Source of the DNA: Euperipatoides rowelli
Lineage: Eukaryota > Onychophora > Udeonychophora > Euonychophora > Peripatopsidae
Length of the DNA: 43,148 nt
Reading direction: 5' to 3' (one strand)
NCBI GenBank assembly: GCA_003024985.2
Contig: PXIH01S0000346.1
Made by a program: the position numbers and the translations under genes. Of the stretch, positions 12,397-20,555 are shown one piece after another. Each line of letters opens with the position of its first letter. Within the stretch, counting starts at the first letter, position 1. The notes beneath the pieces were generated by a model. The model did not search any database. It was not told the origin of the DNA and saw only the letters and a program-made list of their open reading frames with translations.

Positions 12397-12951
12397 TTAT
12401 ATCTTTTCTATATGTTCAAATTCAACTTCAACTGGGGTACCTCTTCCAAATATTTGGACAGTTACTTTAAGTCTTTTTTTCTCATAATCAATAGATTGTA
12501 TTACGCCCTCAAAAGAATCAAATGGTCCACCTTTAATTTTTACTCGCTCTGATTCCACAAAATCATAAAGCATAAATAAGGACTTATTAGCTCTAATCTC
12601 TCCAGACATCATAAACACATTTTTTACTTCTTCATCACTAATAGGTATAGGCCTCTCATCTTTACTTGTTCCCACAAATGTCATCACACCCTTTACCTGT
12701 CTAATTGTAGCTATTATATCCTTCCAACCAAACTCAGGCAAATCAAGCTCAATTAACACATAACCAGGCCAAATTTTCCTCTCTCTAATGCGTCTTTTGC
12801 CATTCTTTATTTCTTCAACCTTCTCAATAGGCGCTTTAATATCCAAAATTACAGCTTTAAGGACTTCTTTACTGATCAACTCTTTAATTTCTTGCTCTAT
12901 TTTTTTTTCATATTGCGAATACGTTTGTAATATATACCAAGCCCTTGCCAC
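12397..12951 (-). CDS. nusG: Transcription antitermination factor NusG
   Basis: A 184-residue NusG, the universal elongation factor that binds the RNA polymerase clamp and, in many bacteria, couples it to S10 or Rho. The N-terminal NGN domain starts MARAWYILQTYSQYEKKI and includes RKIWPGYVLIELDL. The C-terminal KOW domain is visible as VKIKGGPFDSFEGVIQSID. It sits 16 bp after secE in the secE-nusG-rplK order typical of bacteria. Confidence 0.97.
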   Translation of the reverse strand: MARAWYILQTYSQYEKKIEQEIKELISKEVLKAVILDIKAPIEKVEEIKNGKRRIRERKIWPGYVLIELDLPEFGWKDIIATIRQVKGVMTFVGTSKDERPIPISDEEVKNVFMMSGEIRANKSLFMLYDFVESERVKIKGGPFDSFEGVIQSIDYEKKRLKVTVQIFGRGTPVEVEFEHIEKI

Positions 12952-12967
12952 TTTTTATTCCTTAAAC

Positions 12968-13138
12968 TTAAAATATACGATTTATTATCAAATACATACA
13001 ATAATCTACTATTCCTAGAAACATAGAAATAAAAACTACAAACCAAACGACTTGCTTATAATCATTAGCAATCTCACTATATTTTGGCCATGTCAATTTT
13101 TTTAACTCAGCTATACTCTCTCTTATAAACTTAAACAT
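12968..13138 (-). CDS. secE: Preprotein translocase subunit SecE
   Basis: A 56-residue protein translated from an ATG at 13138. It has the short SecE plan: an amphipathic helix with ESIAELKKLTWPKYSE (the conserved L-x-K-x-x-W-P motif) and a single membrane segment VVWFVVFISMFLGIVDY. SecE clamps the two halves of the SecY channel. It lies between the tRNA-Trp gene and nusG, its usual place. Confidence 0.93.
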   Translation of the reverse strand: MFKFIRESIAELKKLTWPKYSEIANDYKQVVWFVVFISMFLGIVDYCMYLIINRIF

Positions 13139-13176
13139 GAATACCTCTGCCTAACTGTTTCTAACGTCTAACACAA

Positions 13177-13248
13177 CAGGTCAAGAGGGGATCGAACCCC
13201 CACATACGGTTTTGGAGACCGCCGTTCTACCATTAAAACTATTGACCT
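13177..13248 (-). tRNA. tRNA-Trp (CCA anticodon)
   Basis: A 72-base cloverleaf on the minus strand. The acceptor AGGTCAA pairs with TTGACCT, the D-arm contains TTAATGGTAGAAC, the anticodon loop is CTCCAAA (anticodon CCA), and the T-loop is TTCGATC. The 3' CCA is not encoded. It sits between rpmG and secE, the same order found in many bacteria. Confidence 0.93.
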
Positions 13249-13252
13249 ATTC

Positions 13253-13432
13253 CTATTTTATCTTACCCTCTTTATGAAGAGTACGTCTTTGCAATTTTGG
13301 ACAAAATTTTATTAACTCTAATTTTTCTTGTTTATTTCTTCTATTCTTTGTTGTTGTATAGTTCCTTAATCCTGTTTCACTACATATTAAAGCTATAAGT
13401 TCAACAGCTCCTTTTCCTTTTTTTTTACTCAT
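13253..13432 (-). CDS. rpmG: 50S ribosomal protein L33
   Basis: A 59-residue basic protein beginning MSKKKGKGAVELIALICSE, with the L33 block TGLRNYTTTKNRRN and KLELIKFCPKLQRRTLHKE. Of the four zinc-binding Cys of the zinc form, only the ones in LICSE and KFCP are present, so this is probably the zinc-independent type. It lies between the tRNA-Thr and tRNA-Trp genes, four bases from the latter. Confidence 0.94.
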   Translation of the reverse strand: MSKKKGKGAVELIALICSETGLRNYTTTKNRRNKQEKLELIKFCPKLQRRTLHKEGKIK

Positions 13433-13463
13433 ATAAATTTAACTCCTATACAACTACTTTAAA

Positions 13464-13540
13464 AGCCCTCAATCAGACTTGAACCGACGCCGCCACACCT
13501 TATACCATAGTTGATGCTCTACCCCTGAGCTATAAAGAGC
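13464..13540 (-). tRNA. tRNA-Thr (probable GGT anticodon), unusual anticodon arm
   Basis: The D-arm (GCTCAGGGGTAGAGC), T-arm (GTCGGTTCAAGTCTGAT) and an acceptor stem with several G-U pairs (GCTCTTT against TGAGGGC) are clear. In between, ATGGTAT places GGT after U33 and before A37, which fits tRNA-Thr. The position upstream of rpmG, tRNA-Trp and secE is also where tRNA-Thr is found in many bacteria. The central region is about four bases longer than normal, and the best anticodon stem I can draw (CAACT with AGGTG) has a mismatch and an eight-base loop. Identity is therefore likely but the fold is odd. Confidence 0.7.
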
Positions 13541-13636
13541 AAGCAATACCCTAAAGCAACCATTTATTATGGTAGTTTATTATCATAATAAAAACAATAT
13601 CATTTACTATATTTTTTATGTTAATACATTAAAAAC

Positions 13637-14491
13637 TTATTTAACAATAACAAATTTGCCCTCTCGAAGTAGTCTTATATTATTTTCATTTGCAAACAAC
13701 TTATTTATTGAAGCATCATCTAAGATGATATCAGTTTTATATTTACCACAGATGTTATTAGCTACTAACTTTAAAGGATATTCTCCTAATCTTTCTTTAT
13801 TTGCATAATCTATATCACTTGTATACTCAAGCATTCCCCATTTTTCTAAAGCTCTAGGGCTAACCATCCCCTTTTCCCAATATAGCTTAGTAGCAGTATC
13901 ATATATCTTCACAAATAATGCATCTTGCAATTTATAACTCTCTTTACTTTCTCCTCTATTATATTGTCCTCCTGCATATATTAATATGCCAGTATATAAA
14001 GTATTATCTAAATCATTAATCATTAAAGGATAAAAAACCTTATAAGGCGTTTCATGAGAAAAAAACAACTTTATAAAATCCGGAAAAATTTCAAGCTGAT
14101 ATCTTACTGTTGCACGCTTTAAATCTTCTGAAAATTTTATATATTCTCTTTTGATAAAACTATCAAAATGTGAAAAATAAAGTACTAAATTGGGATTTGA
14201 GTCAAAATAATTCTTAAAAGAAGAATTGGAGTCAATCACCAATTCAAAAAGAGACTTTCTAATTAAAGAATATTTAATATCATTAACAGTCAGCATAAAC
14301 TCAGAAGTTGATATAAAAAGTGAAGACTCAAAATCATTTTCTACAATATTCTTTGTAATATCAAAATGTATAATTCCTTTCTCCCAATCAACTATTCTCT
14401 CAACACTGGATTTAGTATCAGAATCATAAATTACAAAATTACTTGAATAAAGAAAGAATAACAAACTATAAAATATTCTCATAAACTCCAT
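13637..14491 (-). CDS. Conserved Borrelia exported protein of unknown function
   Basis: A 284-residue protein with a short hydrophobic N-terminus (MRIFYSLLFFLYSSNFVIY) that looks like a signal peptide, so it probably acts in the periplasm or envelope. No catalytic motif is recognised. The body has mixed alpha/beta character, with IYAGGQYNRGESKESYKLQDALFVKIYD in the middle giving the only glycine-rich stretch. It follows the TPR lipoprotein gene by 18 bp, a gap filled largely by a G-run on the coding strand. Two in-frame ATGs (14491 and 14482) are possible. B31 has a gene in this place (BB0397), also without a known function. Confidence 0.75.
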   Translation of the reverse strand: MEFMRIFYSLLFFLYSSNFVIYDSDTKSSVERIVDWEKGIIHFDITKNIVENDFESSLFISTSEFMLTVNDIKYSLIRKSLFELVIDSNSSFKNYFDSNPNLVLYFSHFDSFIKREYIKFSEDLKRATVRYQLEIFPDFIKLFFSHETPYKVFYPLMINDLDNTLYTGILIYAGGQYNRGESKESYKLQDALFVKIYDTATKLYWEKGMVSPRALEKWGMLEYTSDIDYANKERLGEYPLKLVANNICGKYKTDIILDDASINKLFANENNIRLLREGKFVIVK

Positions 14492-14497
14492 ACATTT

Positions 14498-14506
14498 CCC
14501 CCCCCT
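14498..14506. repeat. C-run (G on the coding strand) before a start codon
   Basis: Eight or nine C in a row lie between the stop of the TPR lipoprotein gene and the start of the next gene. On the minus strand the G-run ends about six bases before the ATG at 14491, where a ribosome site would be. It may itself serve as the purine-rich site; its length could influence translation. Confidence 0.75.
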
Positions 14507-14509
14507 TTT

Positions 14510-15544
14510 TTATTTTTTACCCAAATACATACCTACCCAAGCCCATCTATTATTAATTTCTGGATCCTTTGGATAAGAAATTTTTTTAAAAACAAAATAC
14601 CATTCATTTATGAATGCCCAACCTTTTGATTCAAGATAAGAAGTATCATTATTAGACTCTGCTTCTAATGTATTAGAAAATTTAATTCCTTTTTTGCTTC
14701 TGCTTCCAATTAAAACCATAGTACTTAAAAAACTATTAGTATTTATCTGATTAGCTCCTCCACTTTTTTGATCCCAACTTTGAATGAAAAAATTATTTTT
14801 ACTTTTTATACTTAAAAGTTTTGAAATATTACCAGAAAGAACATATTTCTTAATATCAGACATCAGTTCATTCAAATTATCATAAACATCCAAACCATCA
14901 TTATTTTTGTCATAAATATCATTCAAGTAAATCTTATTAATTATATTGGAATATGTTTGAGAATCAATTTTTAAATATTTCTTTGGAAAAGATAATAATT
15001 CCTTATAGTAAAAATAAGCAACATCATAATCTTGCACAGATTCTAAACTTAAAGCAAGGCCATAGTAATAATCTGCTTTTTCTTCCTCGCTTAGTTGCTC
15101 ATTATTCTTCTCTAAAATAAATTTGTAATACTCTATTTTATCACTTGGAGCAATGTCTAGGTTAATTATCCGTTTAGCTATCGAATTCTTTATTGAACTA
15201 CCTTCATAAATATAATCATCAAAATGATTCATTACATATTGATAGCAAGCAAATGCTACTTGTTGCTCTTGCATCAATTCATAAATATTTCCTATTAAAT
15301 AAAAATACAAAGGATAATATTCTTTTGTTTCCTCATCGTTAATTGCACGATTTACAACATTTAAAGCTTGTTTATAATCCTTTTTTAAAAAAAATGAATC
15401 AATTAATCTATCTACAATTAGAAACTTATGAAGGGCTTTTTTCTGTGCTTGAATAAATAAACTTGTGAGGTTGTCAATTTCTGCATCATCTTTACATGAA
15501 TTTAGTAAAAAAAGTAAAAGAAATATTGTAGGTAATAATTTCAT
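14510..15544 (-). CDS. Predicted lipoprotein with TPR-like repeats
   Basis: A 344-residue protein with a signal peptide and lipobox LLNSC (Cys17), so it is probably anchored in a membrane. Residues about 50-200 are helical and resemble tetratricopeptide repeats, for example YKQALNVVNRAINDEE, YYPLYFYLIGNIYELMQEQ and VAFACYQYVMNHF, then ADYYYGLALSLESVQDYD and VAYFYYKELLSF. TPR arrays usually bind other proteins. The C-terminal third lacks a recognised domain and ends WAWVGMYLGKK. It is divergent from the plus-strand lipoprotein at 15623 and upstream of an exported protein, a conserved Borrelia cluster. The molecular role is unknown. Confidence 0.8.
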   Translation of the reverse strand: MKLLPTIFLLLFLLNSCKDDAEIDNLTSLFIQAQKKALHKFLIVDRLIDSFFLKKDYKQALNVVNRAINDEETKEYYPLYFYLIGNIYELMQEQQVAFACYQYVMNHFDDYIYEGSSIKNSIAKRIINLDIAPSDKIEYYKFILEKNNEQLSEEEKADYYYGLALSLESVQDYDVAYFYYKELLSFPKKYLKIDSQTYSNIINKIYLNDIYDKNNDGLDVYDNLNELMSDIKKYVLSGNISKLLSIKSKNNFFIQSWDQKSGGANQINTNSFLSTMVLIGSRSKKGIKFSNTLEAESNNDTSYLESKGWAFINEWYFVFKKISYPKDPEINNRWAWVGMYLGKK

Positions 15545-15622
15545 AAAATTAATTATATACTATAAAAATACATAATAAAATAAACAAGAATAACCCAATG
15601 TTTATTAAGGAGTTTCTAAAGT

Positions 15623-16915
15623 ATGAATAAAAAATTAATCCCTGCGTTATTTATTCTACTACTAATAACAGCTTGTCCAAATAACAAAAAAAACAAGTAT
15701 GGGATAGTTTTAGCTTCCACAAACCTTAAAGAAGTCCCCCCTATTGGTTCTATTGTAACAATAAATAAAGAAGACCTTAAGCAACAAATCACTAATATTA
15801 ATTTCAATGGAAATAACTTTAATTTAAATTCTTTTAATATTGAAAAATTTAATATTAAAGAAGAAGCAGAGAAATTCCTAAAAAACTTTCAGCCATATGT
15901 TAATACGTACATATTAAGTCAAAAGGATATATTACCTTTAAGAACAAATCCTAATCATTATGCAGACAACATAATTTACAGAATTCCTAAGAATTCTATT
16001 TTAAAAGTTATTAGTATTGGAGAAGATACAAAAGCAGGTGCTTTAAATGGAAAATGGATTTATGCTTTAACCAAAAATGGATATAAAGGTTATGTATTTG
16101 ATTATGAGTTAGATATTTTTGATGATGTACCAGGTAAAATTATTCCTATTCCAATGGATATTGAAAGTCAACAAAATACAATAAATTTTTTTCAAACCCA
16201 CACTTACTTAAGACCACTTTATTTTGAAAAAATACTGTTAAATAAAACTAACAATTTAGAACTACTAAAAGAAGAATATGGACTTTTTTTTAGTAAAAAA
16301 AATACTATAAATCTAAATGTTCCAGAAAAAAATGTTCATTTTCAATTTAGTACCATTGCTGAGGTTAAACCAAATGGTTATTTATTTAGAAAAGATCATA
16401 CAAATAAAGATTTTCTTTTAATAAAAACATTAAATAAAAGATATTTTGACGTTTCATTGAAAATAAACAATGAGATGTTTTTGTATTCGTTTGTTTTAAT
16501 TGGACAAAACATCAACATAATTATTCAAAACATAAAAATGCAAAACCAACAATTAATAGATAAAATTACTTCATATGAAAATTTAGAAAGTAAAGAGTAT
16601 GGGAGAATAAAATTTAATAAAAATCTTACGTTTGCATGGGAAAAAAGTAAAAATTTAAAGTATTTACCAAGTCTTGGAACATATGAAATTATCGGAATAA
16701 TGTCTGACTTACAAAAATCTTACAAAGCCGCATTAAAGTTTTCTGAAGGTAAAAATTTTTTTTATTTTTTATTAGACTACACTAACAAAGCACTACAACT
16801 TATTTTAGTTAATAAACAAAATATGAAAGAAAATGCTATTTTGAACGATAAAAACAAACTTGCAATAATTTTATTTGAAGATAATTTCAATCCCAATGTA
16901 AGTTTTGGAAAATAA
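15623..16915 (+). CDS. Predicted lipoprotein with a bacterial SH3-like segment
   Basis: A 430-residue protein with a signal peptide ending in LITAC, a lipobox (Cys18). Residues about 105-165 (LPLRTNPNHYADNIIYRIP, ILKVISIGEDTK, GKWIYALTKNGYKGYVF) match the pattern of a bacterial SH3 domain, which often binds cell-wall or peptide ligands. The remainder is unrecognised. It starts with AAGGAG 10 bases before the ATG and is divergently transcribed from the TPR lipoprotein gene across a 78-bp gap that must hold both promoters. The ankyrin gene follows 44 bp downstream. Confidence 0.78.
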   Translation: MNKKLIPALFILLLITACPNNKKNKYGIVLASTNLKEVPPIGSIVTINKEDLKQQITNINFNGNNFNLNSFNIEKFNIKEEAEKFLKNFQPYVNTYILSQKDILPLRTNPNHYADNIIYRIPKNSILKVISIGEDTKAGALNGKWIYALTKNGYKGYVFDYELDIFDDVPGKIIPIPMDIESQQNTINFFQTHTYLRPLYFEKILLNKTNNLELLKEEYGLFFSKKNTINLNVPEKNVHFQFSTIAEVKPNGYLFRKDHTNKDFLLIKTLNKRYFDVSLKINNEMFLYSFVLIGQNINIIIQNIKMQNQQLIDKITSYENLESKEYGRIKFNKNLTFAWEKSKNLKYLPSLGTYEIIGIMSDLQKSYKAALKFSEGKNFFYFLLDYTNKALQLILVNKQNMKENAILNDKNKLAIILFEDNFNPNVSFGK

Positions 16916-16959
16916 CACATAACATACAAAAACAATAAATAAAGGATAAATATGAAGAA

Positions 16960-17655
16960 ATGAGAAAATTGTTAATAACCTTATTGATACTAATCACAGC
17001 ACAGAGCAAAATTATAAAAGCAGATGAAGTTGTTAATGCCATTGATTTAAAAGAGAAGAGTAAGTTAATAAAAAAATTTAAAGAAGAAAATTTATATGAT
17101 TTTAGTAGTAGAAAGTTTGATATTAAGAAGAAAATGTTTACTAACCTTATAGATTCCATAGATCCATATGATACAAAATTATTAGAGAACTTAAAAAAAG
17201 TAAAAAATGATTTATTAATAATTTCCATATTTTTTGACAATAAAAAAGGAACTTTAATGGCACTAGATTTAGGAGCACAAATAAACTCTAATTATGATAT
17301 ATCTCCTTTAAATATTGCAATAATTAACAACAATTTTGAACTTTGTAAAATATTAGTTGATAATGGCGTAAAACTTAATGATGTTGATAAAACAGGCTTA
17401 GTTCCATTATTTTGGACAATTTATGTAAATGAATTAGAATTTTTTCATTTCCTTGTAAAAAACGGTAGTGACATAAGCATAGTCTTAGAAAATGGCAAAA
17501 CTCCTGTTCAAGCAGCTATTGAAACAGAAAATATACAATTTCTAGAATCTTTGTTACAAAATAAAGCATACATGACCGATCTTTTAAAAAAAAACATCAA
17601 AAAAATAAAGAATAAAAAAATAAGAAATATACTAAAAAGATATAAATTATTATGA
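16960..17655 (+). CDS. Exported ankyrin-repeat protein
   Basis: A 231-residue protein with a cleavable signal peptide (RKLLITLLILITAQSKIIKA) and about three ankyrin repeats from residue 95: NSNYDISPLNIAIINNNFEL, VDKTGLVPLFWTIYVNELEF and ENGKTPVQAAIETENIQFLE. The repeats suggest a protein-binding role in the periplasm. An ATG nine bases upstream opens a three-codon frame (Met-Lys-Lys-stop) whose TGA overlaps the chosen ATG. That upstream ATG is better spaced from the AAGGA site, so coupling or a frameshift at the A-run is conceivable. B31 has an ankyrin protein in the same place. Confidence 0.82.
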   Translation: MRKLLITLLILITAQSKIIKADEVVNAIDLKEKSKLIKKFKEENLYDFSSRKFDIKKKMFTNLIDSIDPYDTKLLENLKKVKNDLLIISIFFDNKKGTLMALDLGAQINSNYDISPLNIAIINNNFELCKILVDNGVKLNDVDKTGLVPLFWTIYVNELEFFHFLVKNGSDISIVLENGKTPVQAAIETENIQFLESLLQNKAYMTDLLKKNIKKIKNKKIRNILKRYKLL

Positions 17656-17672
17656 ATTACTTATTAGTAATT
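17655..17672. terminator. Possible bidirectional terminator between convergent genes
   Basis: AATTACT and AGTAATT form a perfect 7-bp stem with a four-base loop, right where the ankyrin gene and the convergent 509-residue gene end (stops 8 bp apart). The stem has only one G-C pair and no clear T-run, so termination is uncertain. Confidence 0.3.
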
Positions 17673-19193
17673 ATTCTCAGAATACTCAATATTTTTATCT
17701 TTATCAATAAGATCTTTGTATGTAGGAAACTTCTTACCAAGTTCTTCTTTTAAGTTTATTGGAAAAGGAGCATTACGCCACATAACGCCTCTTACAGTTT
17801 TCTCAAGTTTCTGAATACCTTTACTTTCCTTGTCAATCCAAAGCAAATAATCACTAAGAAAAAAATTTTTTATGTTTCCTTTCTTAATTACATTAGAATA
17901 ATATTCATAATATTGTCCTGTTAGTCCTGTCTCCATCCACCTAAATGAAGCAAGTTCTTTTGCAAGCTCCCATAAAAAATCACCCATGCCCCAAATGACA
18001 GCTTTTCTTAAATCTTTTGCATACATCGGTATTATAATTTTTCCTCTACCCTTTGCTCTATTTTTAACATCAAGAGGTTCCCAACAAATACCATTTTCGC
18101 CATAAGATGGAAGCAAAATAAAATAAGGCAAAAGTCTTAAAAAATCTCCTTTATAAGTTTTATAAAAAATCTTTGGCTGTATATTTTCTATTTCTTTCAC
18201 AATTTGCATAATTCGTTCTCTTGTTCCAATCATTTGAGGATTTGCTACCACGTTATTTCTTAGAAGAATAGGAAAGTAATTACCACGAACTCCAAGTGTA
18301 AGTTTATTAGCTTGAATTAAAGTATTAAGTTCATCTACAGCAATAGAAGTGTTTACCTGCTTATCAAACCCTTCTAGTTTTTGTTCTATTTCTAAGAGTT
18401 TTTTTTTGTCTTCTTCTATCTTGCTAAGATAAGATACAATATCTTTATTTGATCTTATTAAATCTTCAACATGCACCACTGCTTTATTTAAAGGCTTTAA
18501 AACATTTTCAAGGTAAGGAGCTTCTATTCCCAGGTCTCTTTTAATATTTATCCGCTGTTCAAAGTTATCTGTGAACAGAAAAGAAAACATTAATCTTAGA
18601 GTTGCCACAGCATTTTGTTGTATTGTACTACTTTTTTTCAATCCTATATCCTTAAAATCCAAGTCTGTCAAAAGCTTATTTTTCTTACTAACTAGAATTT
18701 GTTTAAGATCATCGTCTTTTAAACCATAATTCGTTTCATCTGTTATGAGATTTTGGCATTTAAAAACAGACACTCCAAAAAGCCATTCATCCATATAAAA
18801 AAAAGGTTCATTGTAATTGTTTTCCCAAATAGTTTTTGAAAGTAAATCTTTAAGATCTTGCCCTAATGCACTAGGAAGAAGTGCTGAAAATCTAAGCAAA
18901 ACCTTTTGTTCTTGAGTTAGATCGTTAATATTCCTTACAACAGATTTCAAAAAACTCCAATAAAAACTTATTATTTGCTTATAAACAAAAGATCTATCGA
19001 GCTTTTTATCCTGCTTTGGATCTAAGTATTCAACTAGTGCTTTGTGTAATTTTGTACCTATTTGTTTATCGCCTGTAATAAGATTTTGATAATAATTCTC
19101 AGTAAAAAAAACCTTGTCAGTTTCTTCTAGGGCAGTAATTTCTGGTAATTTTGAAGTTAAATTCATATCAATAGAATCTGGATATTTATACAA
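17664..19193 (-). CDS. Conserved spirochaete protein of unknown function
   Basis: A 509-residue soluble protein with no signal peptide or membrane segment. A charged helical stretch around residues 225-270 (SYLSKIEEDKKKLLEIEQKL) could form a coiled coil. The C-terminal half has GENGICWEPLDVKNRAKGRGKI and MGDFLWELAKELASFRW, which look like a structured domain but match nothing I can name. It is transcribed alone, convergent with the ankyrin gene and divergent from the symporter gene. B31 has an uncharacterised gene of about this size in this place. Confidence 0.75.
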   Translation of the reverse strand: MYKYPDSIDMNLTSKLPEITALEETDKVFFTENYYQNLITGDKQIGTKLHKALVEYLDPKQDKKLDRSFVYKQIISFYWSFLKSVVRNINDLTQEQKVLLRFSALLPSALGQDLKDLLSKTIWENNYNEPFFYMDEWLFGVSVFKCQNLITDETNYGLKDDDLKQILVSKKNKLLTDLDFKDIGLKKSSTIQQNAVATLRLMFSFLFTDNFEQRINIKRDLGIEAPYLENVLKPLNKAVVHVEDLIRSNKDIVSYLSKIEEDKKKLLEIEQKLEGFDKQVNTSIAVDELNTLIQANKLTLGVRGNYFPILLRNNVVANPQMIGTRERIMQIVKEIENIQPKIFYKTYKGDFLRLLPYFILLPSYGENGICWEPLDVKNRAKGRGKIIIPMYAKDLRKAVIWGMGDFLWELAKELASFRWMETGLTGQYYEYYSNVIKKGNIKNFFLSDYLLWIDKESKGIQKLEKTVRGVMWRNAPFPINLKEELGKKFPTYKDLIDKDKNIEYSENNY

Positions 19194-19251
19194 ATTAAAC
19201 TCCTAATTTTTTATAATTAAAAATTAACATAAATCTATTTATAATTTAGAA

Positions 19252-19257
19252 TATAAT
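19252..19257 (+). promoter_or_regulatory. Candidate -10 element for the symporter gene
   Basis: TATAAT lies 84 bases before the symporter start at 19341, in the divergent gap 19194-19340. No good -35 hexamer is seen at the right distance. A 22-bp imperfect dyad (20 of 22 positions symmetric) at 19284-19305 lies between it and the gene and could be an operator or simply AT-rich chance. Confidence 0.3.
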
Positions 19258-19340
19258 ACAAAAGTTTATATTTAACAAAGTTTTTAGTAGTATTAATATT
19301 ACTAATTAATATTTAATTTACTCAAAAGGATTTTCATAAA

Positions 19341-20516
19341 ATGAAAAGAAATATAAGATTTTTAATAACAATACCTATTGGAATATTACTAGGCTTGTTT
19401 TTTCCCCTAACAATTTACAATATCTTAGCAGAAGTTTTTATTAGAATATCTTACTTCGCATTAATACCTTTTCTAATATTTTCAGTAAATCTTGGAATTG
19501 AGAATTTGTTTGAAAATAATAAGTTTGGAAAATCTGTCTCTAGAATTTTTTATTATGGGATTAGTTTAAACTTAATAGCTGTTTTAATATCAATAATAGC
19601 TGCTATAAGCTATATTCCAAATAGGATACCAATACTTGAAAACAATCAAAAGGCAATTTTATTTAACCAAACACAACTAATAGAGACGTTTTTCCCAAAA
19701 AACATACTGCAAATTTTCATAGTAACCAAGCCTAACTTTTTGGCCATTTACCTAGTTTCCATTGTAATTGGTATAAGTTTTTATTATGTGAAACAACAAG
19801 GACGAGTTGCTAGAGAATTCATGCTCAGTTTTTCAAATATATTTTATTTAGCAAACACTTTTATTGTAAATATTTTAAATCTTGGGACCATTATTATGGT
19901 AGCTTCTTATATTTCCAATATGAATAATTTGAAAGACTACCAAAATTATTTAAACAGTATACTTTATCTTAGTTTATGGACAGTAATTATTCTTTTTATC
20001 ATAATTCCATTGATAAATTACCAATTAACAAAAAATTTTAAAAATTCTTACTATGTGTTATTCATTTCTCTTTATAATATATTGTTTGCTGGCTTCTCAA
20101 AAGATGTATATGCTCCTTATTCCATCCTATTAGAAGACATTAAGAATGAAAGAGTAAATGTAAAGAAATCTTTAATCACTCAAATACCTTTAATAAATTT
20201 TATTTCAAAATTTGGAACCATTTTTATTTCTGTAATTGTATTTTTTCTAATCTTAAAGTCTTACTCAAGTCTGCCAGTTCCTATTTATGAAATAATTTAT
20301 ATCAGCTTTTTAGCATTCTTTTTTATATTCACAGCTCCCCATGTTCCAAATAGCTTAATTTACATCATTACAATGCTATGTTCTGTTTATACAAAAGGAA
20401 TAGAACTTAGTTATTTAAGCATAGGTCCAATATTACCTCTTCTTATTTCATACGCACTAATGATCGATTTTGCAACTAATATTCTATTACTTAATATTTT
20501 AAATTCTAGAGAATAA
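19341..20516 (+). CDS. Dicarboxylate/amino acid:cation symporter (DAACS family)
   Basis: A 391-residue inner-membrane protein with about eight to ten hydrophobic segments, starting MKRNIRFLITIPIGILLGLFFP. It fits the glutamate/aspartate-type sodium or proton symporter family by length and by the first membrane segments (GILLGLFFPLTI, ISYFALIPFLIFSVNLGIENL). The family's serine-rich loop and NMDGT motif are weak or absent (the C-terminal region reads IYIITMLCSVYT), so it is a divergent member and its substrate is uncertain. B31 has a gene annotated as a glutamate transporter in this place. The start has AAGGA 10 bases upstream. Confidence 0.75.
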   Translation: MKRNIRFLITIPIGILLGLFFPLTIYNILAEVFIRISYFALIPFLIFSVNLGIENLFENNKFGKSVSRIFYYGISLNLIAVLISIIAAISYIPNRIPILENNQKAILFNQTQLIETFFPKNILQIFIVTKPNFLAIYLVSIVIGISFYYVKQQGRVAREFMLSFSNIFYLANTFIVNILNLGTIIMVASYISNMNNLKDYQNYLNSILYLSLWTVIILFIIIPLINYQLTKNFKNSYYVLFISLYNILFAGFSKDVYAPYSILLEDIKNERVNVKKSLITQIPLINFISKFGTIFISVIVFFLILKSYSSLPVPIYEIIYISFLAFFFIFTAPHVPNSLIYIITMLCSVYTKGIELSYLSIGPILPLLISYALMIDFATNILLLNILNSRE

Positions 20517-20555
20517 AAATCTTAACGACTAATTTGTTTATTTCAAATTCTTTCT

